DNA of 12,236 nt from Alphaproteobacteria bacterium UBA5343 (GTDB lineage Bacteria; Pseudomonadota; Alphaproteobacteria; RF32; UBA5343): positions 26,300-38,535 of the forward strand of contig DHQH01000039.1 of NCBI GenBank assembly GCA_002410125.1, read 5' to 3'. The stretch's first letter is position 1, and each line of letters begins with the position of its first letter. Below the pieces are notes generated by a model that saw only the letters and a list, made by a program, of their open reading frames with translations, made no database searches and was not told the DNA's origin. Position numbers and translations under genes: made by a program. Of the stretch, positions 1-6,468 are shown one piece after another.

Positions 1-742
1 TACCAAATCCAGCCACATCTAGAACCGCCTGATAATCTTCTTTCATAGTAGTAAATTCTTTTGCTCCGATATTATAAGTATCATTAGCTATTTTTTCATC
101 CACCGTCATAGTCAACCAAATAGATTCACATAAATCCTCAACATCCAAAAGCTGATAACGATTATTCCCACTTCCAATCATCGGGAAGTTATGACCATCT
201 TTTGCCCAATCATAAAATAAAGCAAACACCCCAAGTCTTTCCGGACCAATAAAAGATTTCGGACGAATAACTGGAACAATCATACCTTTTGCTCTAAACT
301 TAAAACATTCTTCTTCAGCTAAAATCTTAGCTTCCCCATAAGGGCCAACCCCTATTAGCTTATCATCTTCTAATAATGGATGATGATCAGGAATACCATA
401 AACCGCAGTTGAAGAAATATGTACAAATCTTTTTACATTTTCTTTTTTAGATGCTTCTAAAAGATTTCTTGTACCATCAACATCAGTAGTCATAATATCT
501 TCTTTGGTATATAGCGGAAGAGCCGCAGCCGTATGAATAACATAATCACACCCTTTAACAGCCTCTGCAACTTTTGCTTTATCTCTAATATCACCTTTCA
601 CAAAAGATATTTTATTTTTTTCTGGATAATCAAAATCTTCAACATCTATCACCACGATATTTTCAACACCTTTAGTAAATAAATGTCTAATCATATTAAT
701 CCCTAAAAAGCCAGAACCACCTGTAACTAAAATCTTTTTCAT
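1..742 (-). CDS. NAD-dependent epimerase/dehydratase (SDR family), C-terminus beyond the window
   Basis: Partial gene: 247 codons are present, starting at the ATG at 742-740 and running open through position 1. The translation begins MKKILVTGGSGFLG, the glycine-rich NAD(P)-binding loop (residues 7-14) of extended short-chain dehydrogenases. It goes on with DIRD (51-54), the Ser-Ser of HISSTAVYG (110-111) and the catalytic pair Tyr135-Lys139 in YGEAK. This is the family of UDP-glucose 4-epimerases, dTDP-glucose dehydratases and related nucleotide-sugar or sterol-type enzymes; the exact substrate cannot be read from this part. It is expected to be cytoplasmic and to act in sugar-nucleotide or cell-surface carbohydrate metabolism (family knowledge). 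A plausible promoter lies at 767-794, which would give a short leader. The neighbouring gene at 1039-2328 is on the same strand but separated by a strong terminator, so this is probably a separate transcription unit. Confidence 0.93.
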   Translation of the reverse strand, partial: MKKILVTGGSGFLGINMIRHLFTKGVENIVVIDVEDFDYPEKNKISFVKGDIRDKAKVAEAVKGCDYVIHTAAALPLYTKEDIMTTDVDGTRNLLEASKKENVKRFVHISSTAVYGIPDHHPLLEDDKLIGVGPYGEAKILAEEECFKFRAKGMIVPVIRPKSFIGPERLGVFALFYDWAKDGHNFPMIGSGNNRYQLLDVEDLCESIWLTMTVDEKIANDTYNIGAKEFTTMKEDYQAVLDVAGFG

Positions 743-766
743 CTTTATATTCTTACCTTTCTCTAT

Positions 767-794
767 ATTATATCCTTAAACCACTAACCGTCAT
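767..794 (-). promoter_or_regulatory. Predicted sigma-70 type promoter for the epimerase gene
   Basis: Reading the minus strand, a perfect TATAAT -10 lies at 772-767 and an ATGACG (4 of 6 matches to TTGACA) at 794-789, with a 16-base spacer. Transcription would start near 760, about 18 bases before the ATG. An AAAGG at 760-756 lies rather far upstream (13 bases) to be an ideal ribosome binding site. The -35 hexamer falls in the outer end of the hairpin repeat at 789-840, so the repeat would supply half of this promoter. Prediction from motifs only. Confidence 0.42.
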
Positions 795-840
795 CCTCGA
801 AACATTTGTTTCGGGGATCCAGATCTATCACTTTAGTGAT
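789..840. repeat. Short intergenic hairpin repeat of alphaproteobacterial style
   Basis: Two adjacent hairpins. The first pairs 793-804 with 807-818 (12 pairs, one of them G-T) around a two-base loop; its core is CGAAACA-TT-TGTTTCG. The second pairs ATCACT (827-832) with AGTGAT (835-840). The overall form, GTCATCC...hairpin...GGATCCAGA, resembles hairpin repeats that are common between genes of many alphaproteobacteria (recalled, not searched). No second copy lies in this window. It sits upstream of the epimerase gene and behind the terminator of the gene at 1039-2328. Confidence 0.6.
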
Positions 841-950
841 TCAAAATCATTTAAAATCTTAAGGCTAAGCTATATTAATTAAACATCTTTATCAAGACTA
901 TTTTATTTCCTATCCCCTCAATATTCCACCAACAAATCACTCCCCATTAA

Positions 951-981
951 TGTTATATGATTTCGTGCAAAAGACAAAGAC
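951..981 (+). repeat. Solo right end of the 120-base palindromic repeat
   Basis: The run TGATTTCGTGCAAAAGAC at 957-974, followed by AAAGA, is identical over 18 bases to the right end of the full repeat copy at 7507-7626. A recognisable left end is absent; a weak resemblance near 857-885 (CTTAAGG followed by a TTAATT-rich stretch) would put a decayed left arm at the right distance (about 120 bases), but this is not convincing. It is best described as a fragment or decayed copy. Confidence 0.6.
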
Positions 982-983
982 AC

Positions 984-1022
984 AAAAAAAAGGGTGGAGA
1001 AGTAAATACTCCCCCACCCTTT
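984..1022 (-). terminator. Rho-independent terminator of the gene at 1039-2328
   Basis: On the minus strand, the stem AAAGGGTGG (1022-1014) pairs with CCACCCTTT (997-989), enclosing a smaller AGTA-AA-TACT type hairpin. It is followed by a run of eight T (991-984, overlapping the stem's last T). It begins 16 bases after the stop codon of the gene. The strong GC stem with a T run makes this a textbook intrinsic terminator. On the plus strand the stem is followed by TTTAAAAAC, so it is effectively one-directional. Confidence 0.88.
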
Positions 1023-1038
1023 AAAAACATCCGTTATG

Positions 1039-2328
1039 TTACCAATTCAGCATGATACCTCCACAAGGACAAACACAAATGGTGAAGCACACCATTTCAC
1101 ACGCCTCCTCAGGAGTATCACCAGTATCAGGCTTAGCCTCCTCCTTATTCGGAGTTTCAGCATCTACCTTATCCTGCTGATTCGGCTGCTCGCTCGCAGG
1201 ATCCTCAACAAAATCAGTCTCAGTCGTCCAAAATGACTTCACTAAATCTCCCAAAAGACCATCAATATCGGCCTTTTTAGCAACGAGCTGACACCCGTCA
1301 TTATAAAAGTCATGATACTCCCTTTTTAAGAATTCTCCAATCTCTCCAAAGGCATTGCCTGTATGTGATAATGTCTCAAGGTGATAAGGTATCGAAGTTA
1401 AATCCGAAATCGGAAAATCCTTCACAATCATATCCAAACCTTTAGACACTCCTTGAATCGAGGAAATTCTCTCCTCAATCACATGCTCCGCAAACGGAAC
1501 CAAAGGTTTCATTTGCTCCAATAATCCCACAACATCAGAAGAAATTTCTGACATTGTTGTAATAATAGTCTTATTAGGCTGCTTCATAAAAGCATAATGC
1601 ACCTGAACAAAACTTATGAGCTTCTTCCAAACCCCCTCCGACAATTCAAGCAACTTGCTTACATCATCTTTGGTAAGTCTAGTTGAAGCCTTAGCATCAG
1701 CTTTCTCCGCTTTAGCATCGGTTTCATTCTCTTCAGGAGAATCATCCCCATTCAGAAACTGCACCATAGTCACTGCTTTTGTTTCAATCTCATCACGATA
1801 TTCGCGAAGAGTATCAACCTCGGCTTCATAGCCATCCTCTTCAAAGGTCTGCATAATTGAATCAATCATCATCCCAACTTGGGATATTGACTCAAGATGC
1901 TCCCCTAGTCGGGTATAATCCGCCTTGCGAGGATTTTTGGCTATCAGCTCCAAATCGGCTTGAACACCTCGAAGACCTGCAATGCAAGATCCAGCTTCAG
2001 CTTGTTCTGGAGAAGCAAGCAGAGGTTTCAAATCCTTCAAAGCTCCTACCACATTTGCCAACAAAAGTCGGCAATTCTCCGCCGCATTGGGATCAGTCAT
2101 TGTGTTAAAATAACACAACGCCCCAACCGCACGGGTCTTTACCACCTCAGTAATTTCCAAAATCTCCTCCACCTTTTCAGGTGAATAAGTTTTTTTGATT
2201 ACCGGCTCTTCTTTTTTTTCAGCATCCCCGAATTGAAATTCGAAAATGCCAAAACTCGGCACACAGCATACCGAAATAATTACTTTCTGTTGCCTTTTCT
2301 CGTTGTTGTTTTTGTCTTGATCGCTCAT
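1039..2328 (-). CDS. Unrecognised 429-residue protein with two copies of a helical domain and a cysteine-rich C-terminal tail
   Basis: I do not recognise the family. The ATG at 2328 is chosen (MSDQDKNNNEK); the longer reading would begin with a TTG at 2361, and neither start has a clear Shine-Dalgarno. Residues about 49-193 and 217-367 look like two copies of one mostly helical domain of about 150 residues. Shared patterns are VVG.L...KPL, then I.G(L/S).G, then L(E/D)(L/M)I(A/V)K(N/D), then HLE(S/T)(I/L)S..G. They are joined by a charged linker rich in Asp, Glu, Lys and Ala (about 195-216). A second acidic, Pro/Gln-rich linker (about 372-408) leads to a tail with five cysteines at 410, 414, 418, 420 and 422 (C.3C.3C.C.CGG), hydrophobic between them. 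A CC pair at 21-22 lies in a short hydrophobic patch. No signal peptide or catalytic motif is evident. Spot counts give roughly 35-53% G+C per 60-base line, above the neighbours (about 23-37%), hinting at transfer or different expression. The tail could bind metal, be lipidated or form disulfides; all speculative. Confidence 0.8.
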   Translation of the reverse strand: MSDQDKNNNEKRQQKVIISVCCVPSFGIFEFQFGDAEKKEEPVIKKTYSPEKVEEILEITEVVKTRAVGALCYFNTMTDPNAAENCRLLLANVVGALKDLKPLLASPEQAEAGSCIAGLRGVQADLELIAKNPRKADYTRLGEHLESISQVGMMIDSIMQTFEEDGYEAEVDTLREYRDEIETKAVTMVQFLNGDDSPEENETDAKAEKADAKASTRLTKDDVSKLLELSEGVWKKLISFVQVHYAFMKQPNKTIITTMSEISSDVVGLLEQMKPLVPFAEHVIEERISSIQGVSKGLDMIVKDFPISDLTSIPYHLETLSHTGNAFGEIGEFLKREYHDFYNDGCQLVAKKADIDGLLGDLVKSFWTTETDFVEDPASEQPNQQDKVDAETPNKEEAKPDTGDTPEEACEMVCFTICVCPCGGIMLNW

Positions 2329-2608
2329 AACGCAAAATTTTTTAAGTTTCCAAAATTTCAAATTAATTTTTCAAATAGTTTCTGTCTATATATTTAGATT
2401 TTCAGTCACAGACCTTGTCCGCAATAGCCTACTCTCTCTAAAATATAGCCTCCACTATCCTACTAAACCAATCATCCCTTTCGGAATATATTCATAATAC
2501 TACATAATTTCTAATAAACTCCTCCAGAATATCATATTTTTTGTCCACAAACAACCCTATATTTTCCAAAATAAACAAAAACCACATTTTTTTTTTACAT
2601 ACACAATT
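2329..2608. other. Gene-free stretch upstream of the duplicated-domain gene
   Basis: About 280 bases left of the palindromic repeat hold no credible reading frame or RNA gene that I can see. The minus strand should carry the promoter of the gene at 1039-2328. A TATATA lies at about 2380-2385 on that strand, but no convincing -35 goes with it. A run of ten T lies at 2587-2596. Two copies of AGGCTAT occur on the minus strand at about 2426-2451, which may be chance. Confidence 0.5.
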
Positions 2609-2728
2609 CTGAAGGATTTTTTCTTAAGGTGCATTAGCTTCAAGAAAATTATAAATCCTAGTAGATAAACTACTTGGATCTTATCATTTATCGATGAAGA
2701 TGATGTGATTTAAGGAAAAAGACGAAGA
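2609..2728 (+). repeat. 120-base palindromic repeat, copy A (upstream of hcp)
   Basis: Imperfect palindrome with arms of about 57 bases around the loop ATAAA (2665-2669), closed by AGTAG/CTACT. Left end CTGAAGGATTTTTTCTTAAG, right end TTTAAGGAAAAAGACGAAG. It shares with copy B the 19-base block at 2626-2644 and the 20-base block CGATGAAGATGATGTGATTT at 2692-2711. Four bases, AATT, flank both ends (2605-2608 and 2728-2731) and could be a target duplication. Its right edge abuts the hcp operator directly. Confidence 0.88.
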
Positions 2729-2745
2729 ATTGACTTAAGTCAATT
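2728..2745 (+). promoter_or_regulatory. Crp/Fnr-type operator (HcpR/DNR-like box) of hcp
   Basis: AATTGACTTAAGTCAATT is a perfect 18-base palindrome. Its core TTGAC-N4-GTCAA matches the form described for HcpR and related nitrosative-stress regulators of the Crp/Fnr family, a variant of the FNR box TTGAT-N4-ATCAA (family knowledge). The centre (between 2736 and 2737) lies 76 bases upstream of the hcp ATG. If the site activates from -41.5, transcription starts near 2778, and TAAACT at 2766-2771 would be the -10 (4 of 6 matches). The likely binding protein is encoded convergently at 4494-5129 and has the Glu-x-x-Ser-Arg recognition helix expected for such sites. Confidence 0.78.
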
Positions 2746-2812
2746 ACACTACTTACATTTTCCAATAAACTCCTTACATAATATTCGCAAACTATTAAAC
2801 AGGAGAAAAAAT

Positions 2813-4453
2813 ATGGGCATGTTTTGCTACCAATGTGAACAAACTTCAAAATGTACTGCTTGTACGACTATAGGTGTATGCGGTAAAGATCCAAAAACTG
2901 CTAGCCTTCAAGATCTATTAATTCATATTTCTAAGGGAATTGCAGCGTATTACAATCCTGTAATGCAAAAAGATATTAGAAGCCAAGAAATTGAAGATGC
3001 TTTGCTTGACTATCTATTCATCACCCTTACTAATGTAAACTTTGATTCTGAAGCTATTGCTAGATATTGCGACCAAGCATTACTAATGAGAGAAAAAGCC
3101 AAAGAACTATTTTCTCTTTCTATCAATGAACCTATTAACTTACCAGAACTTGTAAACTTTGATGCAAGTGGTTCGGTTGCAGATAAAGCCTCTAAAGGTC
3201 TAAAAACTTCTATTAAAAACAGAATTGAAGAATTTGGTGAAACTATCACAGGCTTGCAAGAACTAATCATATATGGCTTAAAAGGTAGTGCAGCTTATGC
3301 TCACCATGCAAACATGCTTGAGTATAGAAACCCAGAAATAAATAAAATACTAGTTGATATTATGGCATTCTTAGCAACTAATTCAACGGATACTAACACT
3401 TTGCTTGGTTATGCCCTAAAAGCAGGTGAAATGAACTTCCTTGTTATGGAATTATTAGATAAAGCCAATACCGAAACTTATGGTCACCCAGAGCCAACTA
3501 AAGTTTCAACTACTGGTAAAACAGGTAAAGCTATTCTTGTTTCTGGTCATGACTTACATGATTTATACTTATTATTACAACAAACTGTTGGCACAGGAAT
3601 TAATATTTATACTCATGGAGAAATGTTGCCATGTCTTGCCTATCCAAAATTAAAAGAATTCCCTCACCTAAAAGGTAACTGGGGCGGAGCTTGGCAAGAT
3701 CAACAAAAAGAATTCAAAGAATTCCCAGGTGCAATCTTAATGACAACCAACTGTATTCAAGACCCTATTGAATATTCCGATAAAATCTTCACAACAGGAC
3801 TTGTTGGTTGGAAAGGTATAACCCATATTGATGAAAATAAAGACTTCACACCTGTTGTTAAAAAAGCCCTAGAATTAGACGGCTTTAAAGAAGATGAAGC
3901 TGACACAGAAATCACTATTGGTTTTGGTCACAATGCCGTACTGAGCGTTGCAGATACTGTTATTAATGCGGTTAAAGATGGAGCTATCAAACACTTCTTA
4001 TTAGTTGGTGGTTGTGATGGAGCTAAATCTGGCAGAAATTATTATACCGAAATGGCAGAAACCATCCCAGATGATTGTGTAATTTTAACTCTTGCCTGTG
4101 GTAAATTCAGATTTAATAAAAAAGAATTTGGCAATATTGGCAGCATTCCAAGATTATTAGATATTGGTCAATGTAATGATGCATATTCAGCTGTAAAAAT
4201 TGCTCTAGCCCTTGCTAATGCATTTGAATGTGAAGTTAATGAACTACCATTATCATTAATTCTTAGCTGGTATGAACAAAAAGCCGTAGCTATATTACTC
4301 ACCCTACTACATTTAGGTATTAAAAACATCAAATTAGGACCATCACTTCCAGCCTTTATAACCGAAGATGTACTAAATATCTTAGTAGAAAATTATGCAA
4401 TAGCTCCGATTGGAACTGTTAAAGAAGACTTAGATAAAATCCTAAGTGCATAA
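2813..4453 (+). CDS. hcp: Hybrid cluster protein (class I), hydroxylamine reductase / NO-stress protein
   Basis: Full-length 546-residue cytoplasmic Fe-S enzyme, the normal size for the shorter class I form. The N-terminal cysteines Cys5, Cys8, Cys17 and Cys23 (C.2C.8C.5C) would hold the cubane cluster. All ligands known for the hybrid Fe-S-O cluster are visible: His246 (SGHDLHD), Glu270 (THGEMLP), Cys314 (TTNC), Cys401 (VGGCDG, the persulfide position), Cys429 (LACGKFRFN), Cys454 (IGQCNDAYS) and Glu488 (SWYEQKA). The family reduces hydroxylamine in vitro; in cells it is linked to removal of nitric oxide and to protein S-nitrosylation under anaerobic conditions. The start is supported by AGGAG at 2801-2805, seven bases before the ATG. 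No Hcr-type reductase gene lies next to it, so the electron donor is elsewhere. It is preceded by a Crp/Fnr operator and is convergent with a Crp/Fnr regulator gene. A terminator follows the stop. Confidence 0.97.
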   Translation: MGMFCYQCEQTSKCTACTTIGVCGKDPKTASLQDLLIHISKGIAAYYNPVMQKDIRSQEIEDALLDYLFITLTNVNFDSEAIARYCDQALLMREKAKELFSLSINEPINLPELVNFDASGSVADKASKGLKTSIKNRIEEFGETITGLQELIIYGLKGSAAYAHHANMLEYRNPEINKILVDIMAFLATNSTDTNTLLGYALKAGEMNFLVMELLDKANTETYGHPEPTKVSTTGKTGKAILVSGHDLHDLYLLLQQTVGTGINIYTHGEMLPCLAYPKLKEFPHLKGNWGGAWQDQQKEFKEFPGAILMTTNCIQDPIEYSDKIFTTGLVGWKGITHIDENKDFTPVVKKALELDGFKEDEADTEITIGFGHNAVLSVADTVINAVKDGAIKHFLLVGGCDGAKSGRNYYTEMAETIPDDCVILTLACGKFRFNKKEFGNIGSIPRLLDIGQCNDAYSAVKIALALANAFECEVNELPLSLILSWYEQKAVAILLTLLHLGIKNIKLGPSLPAFITEDVLNILVENYAIAPIGTVKEDLDKILSA

Positions 4454-4464
4454 CCCACACAAAC

Positions 4465-4492
4465 AAAAGGGGCTATCAAATAGCCCCTTTTT
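4465..4492. terminator. Bidirectional terminator between hcp and the regulator gene
   Basis: AAAAGGGGCTA (4465-4475) pairs with TAGCCCCTTTT (4481-4491) around the five-base loop TCAAA. On the plus strand the stem ends in a run of five T, eleven bases after the hcp stop. On the minus strand it ends in four T and starts two bases after the regulator's stop codon. It therefore serves both convergent genes. Confidence 0.9.
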
Positions 4493-4493
4493 C

Positions 4494-5129
4494 TTATAAT
4501 ATAACTACTATATCCTTTGAAACCTTTAACACCCCATCCTTCTCTAGCTTTTTAAAAGCTCTACTTAAAGTCTCAGGAATTGTACCAAGATAAGATGCTA
4601 AGTCTTTTTTACTCTTATCAAGGGTTACAAAATTATCCCCCTCTTTTCTTGGTAAGTTTTGAATATATTCCAACAATCTTTGCGAAACATCTTTTGATGA
4701 TAAATCCGAAATCATCTCCACAAACAACCTTAATCTCTTGGATAAAATAGCTAACATTTTAAGAGGAATTTCAGGATGGATTTTAGAAATTTTTATTATA
4801 TCTTCTCTAGTTATATAAAGTGCTTTAAGTTTAGTCTTAGCTTTTGCAGATACTGGATACACTCCTCCCTCAAACACAGGAGCCTCACCAACTGGTACTC
4901 CTGCTTCTAGCTGATGCATTAATTTTTCACGACCATTATCCGATAATACAAATAACTCCACCATACCTTGTGCAATCACATAAAAACCTTTTGCTTCATC
5001 CCCTTGAGTAAAAATATCTTGTCCTTTATCAAACTCTTTCCAGTTAGCAATTTTTTCTAAAACAGAAAAAGCCTCCCCATCAAGAACCGAAAAAAGCACA
5101 CAATTTTTTATTACATCAATCTTTTTCAT
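4494..5129 (-). CDS. Crp/Fnr-family transcription regulator (HcpR/DNR-like)
   Basis: 211 residues from the ATG at 5129 (MKKIDVIKNC); AAGG lies seven bases upstream. A TTG two codons earlier is an alternative but less likely. Domains in order: a cyclic-nucleotide-binding-type beta barrel (about 9-115, with GFYVIAQGMVELF and the VGEAPVFEGGVYPVSAKA stretch), a long dimerisation helix (about 120-142) and a winged helix-turn-helix (about 170-205). The recognition helix contains PETLSR, with Glu186, Ser189 and Arg190 in the positions that read TTGA half-sites in FNR. The N-terminal cysteine cluster of true FNR is missing; only Cys10 is near the start, so it is not an Fe-S oxygen sensor of that type. 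HcpR and DNR proteins sense NO through heme (family knowledge). The convergent neighbour is hcp, whose promoter carries a matching operator, so its target is probably hcp. Its own upstream region (5130-5215) holds the palindrome CCAAC-AA-GTTGG at 5164-5175 but no TTGAC box. Confidence 0.9.
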   Translation of the reverse strand: MKKIDVIKNCVLFSVLDGEAFSVLEKIANWKEFDKGQDIFTQGDEAKGFYVIAQGMVELFVLSDNGREKLMHQLEAGVPVGEAPVFEGGVYPVSAKAKTKLKALYITREDIIKISKIHPEIPLKMLAILSKRLRLFVEMISDLSSKDVSQRLLEYIQNLPRKEGDNFVTLDKSKKDLASYLGTIPETLSRAFKKLEKDGVLKVSKDIVVIL

Positions 5130-5176
5130 TTCCAAACCTTAAACTATTATTTCCTATTATTCCCCAACAAGTTGGT

Positions 5177-5197
5177 TCTGATGGATTTTTTCTCAAG
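5177..5197 (+). repeat. Duplicated left end of the palindromic repeat
   Basis: A 21-base segment beginning TCTGATGGATTTTTTCTC is identical to the first 21 bases of copy B at 5216-5236, in the same orientation and 39 bases upstream. The rest of the arm is missing. It may be a truncated insertion, a slipped duplication or the remnant of a nested copy. It lies within the upstream region of the regulator gene. Confidence 0.8.
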
Positions 5198-5215
5198 TTA
5201 TACCATCCTGCCTAA

Positions 5216-5336
5216 TCTGATGGATTTTTTCTCAAGGTGCATTAGCTTCAAGGAAATTAGAAACCCTAGTACAAGTAGTACTTGGGTCTTTTAATTTACC
5301 GATGAAGATGATGTGATTTGAGAAAAAAAACGAAGA
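5216..5336 (+). repeat. 120-base palindromic repeat, copy B
   Basis: Imperfect palindrome around the loop AAGTA (5273-5277), closed by AGTAC/GTACT and ACCC/GGGT. Left end TCTGATGGATTTTTTCTCAA, right end TTTGAGAAAAAAAACGAAGA. It is the closest relative of copy A: both carry the 19-base block AAGGTGCATTAGCTTCAAG (here 5234-5252) and the 20-base block at 5300-5319. Its right edge touches the stop codon of the solute-binding protein gene at 5337. The dinucleotide AT flanks both sides. Confidence 0.9.
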
Positions 5337-6425
5337 TTACTGAATCTTACCATCAACAATCTTATTAATAATAAAACCACCATAAATCAAATCCTCACTA
5401 GTCATCCCAACTTTTCCAAAGGCTCCATCATAATCAGCAACAACATCTTTTATTATCTTGATAAACTCATCAGCATTTGTTGATTTATTTTTCTCAAACC
5501 CATCTACCATCATTTTTAGGTTATCATAAACCTCACCACTCCCAATATTAGGCTCATAGCCAAATTTTTTCATAAACTTATGGGTAAATTCTTTATTTGG
5601 TTTTTCAGTATTTACAAAATAATTACCTTCAAAAAGTTCTTTATGTTTAGCATATGAGAAAAGATAAGAAGTAATAATTTCACCCTCATAGCCTATTTTT
5701 TGTAACTCCTTACCTATCAAGGTTAAGTTAGGCTCTAAAACATATAAATAAACCCCATCAGGATTAATTCTTTTAATCTTCTCGCCTATTGCTCTAAAAT
5801 CTCTATCTGTAGAATTCACCCAATCCTCACCAACAATATTAAACCCCTCTTCAGCTTCTACCACTGGCTTTAAAGCACCCATTAGTCTTTTGGCTGATGA
5901 GTGAATAAAATTCACAAAATAAATATCTTTAACATCTCTTTTATTAAATAATTCTATAACCTTAGCTGTCATATCTTCATATCGAACATTACGATTAAAA
6001 CTATAGCGATTTTTTGCAGCCACACTATTATCATCCGCATAACCAATATGAACAATTTTTTCCTTCTCAACAATTGGAGCTATCACATTTGCGGTACCAG
6101 AAGTCGTTGATAAAACCGCCTCAACCTTATCCATATAAACTAATTTATTAATCGCACTGGCTGTTCTTTTTGGGTCGAACTGATCATCTTCAAAAATAAC
6201 TTCATAATTAAAATTATTATCTTCTTTATTTATTTCTTCTAATGCAAGGGTAATACCATCTTGCACAGCTTTACCATATTCTGATAAATCACCAGTAAGA
6301 GCTAAAACTGCCCCAATTTTTACAGTTCTTTTCTCTTTCTCATCACCTGATTTATCTCCTGTTTGATACATCACCAAACAAGCTGCAATTAATAAAAACA
6401 AATAAAATAAGATATTCTTTTTCAT
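5337..6425 (-). CDS. Periplasmic solute-binding protein, branched-chain amino acid type (Peripla_BP_6-like), likely lipoprotein
   Basis: 362 residues from the ATG at 6425 (MKKNILFYLFLLIAAC); AAGGG lies ten bases upstream. Longer in-frame starts would place the signal sequence inside the protein and are rejected. The N-terminus is a signal peptide with the lipobox-like IAAC, making Cys18 the possible lipidation site. The mature part starts near TVKIGAVLALTGDLSEYGKAVQDGI, the classic opening of Leu/Ile/Val-binding proteins, followed by YEVIFEDDQFDPKRTASAINKL and a two-lobed fold. Family members capture amino acids, amides, urea or aromatic acids outside the inner membrane and hand them to an ABC permease; no permease or ATPase gene is in this window. 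The gene lies 43 bases behind the stop of the 311-residue unknown, so the two are probably co-transcribed. It is clearly paralogous to the gene at 10366-11436. Repeat copy B follows directly after the stop. Confidence 0.88.
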   Translation of the reverse strand: MKKNILFYLFLLIAACLVMYQTGDKSGDEKEKRTVKIGAVLALTGDLSEYGKAVQDGITLALEEINKEDNNFNYEVIFEDDQFDPKRTASAINKLVYMDKVEAVLSTTSGTANVIAPIVEKEKIVHIGYADDNSVAAKNRYSFNRNVRYEDMTAKVIELFNKRDVKDIYFVNFIHSSAKRLMGALKPVVEAEEGFNIVGEDWVNSTDRDFRAIGEKIKRINPDGVYLYVLEPNLTLIGKELQKIGYEGEIITSYLFSYAKHKELFEGNYFVNTEKPNKEFTHKFMKKFGYEPNIGSGEVYDNLKMMVDGFEKNKSTNADEFIKIIKDVVADYDGAFGKVGMTSEDLIYGGFIINKIVDGKIQ

Positions 6426-6468
6426 CACATTATTTCCCTTAGTCATATTTAAGGTTAATACTATGACA

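Noticed and set aside
1036..2184. Several plus-strand reading frames (1036-1236, 1616-1831, 1857-2108, 1960-2184)
   Set aside because: They lie opposite the 429-residue gene, have no ribosome binding sites and give low-complexity Ser/Leu-rich peptides; shadows of the real gene.
3010..3270. 86-codon minus-strand frame inside hcp
   Set aside because: It is antisense to a fully conserved Hcp sequence and shows no start signal.
5164..5175. CCAACAAGTTGG as an autoregulatory operator of the Crp/Fnr gene
   Set aside because: It does not fit the TTGA(C/T)-N4 form that this regulator should recognise; a 12-base AT-spaced palindrome can arise by chance.
5216..5336. Repeat copies as ordinary rho-independent terminators of the preceding minus-strand genes
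   Set aside because: They sit right behind stop codons, but the stems are about 57 bases, weakly paired and not followed by a T run on the minus strand; a terminating effect cannot be excluded.
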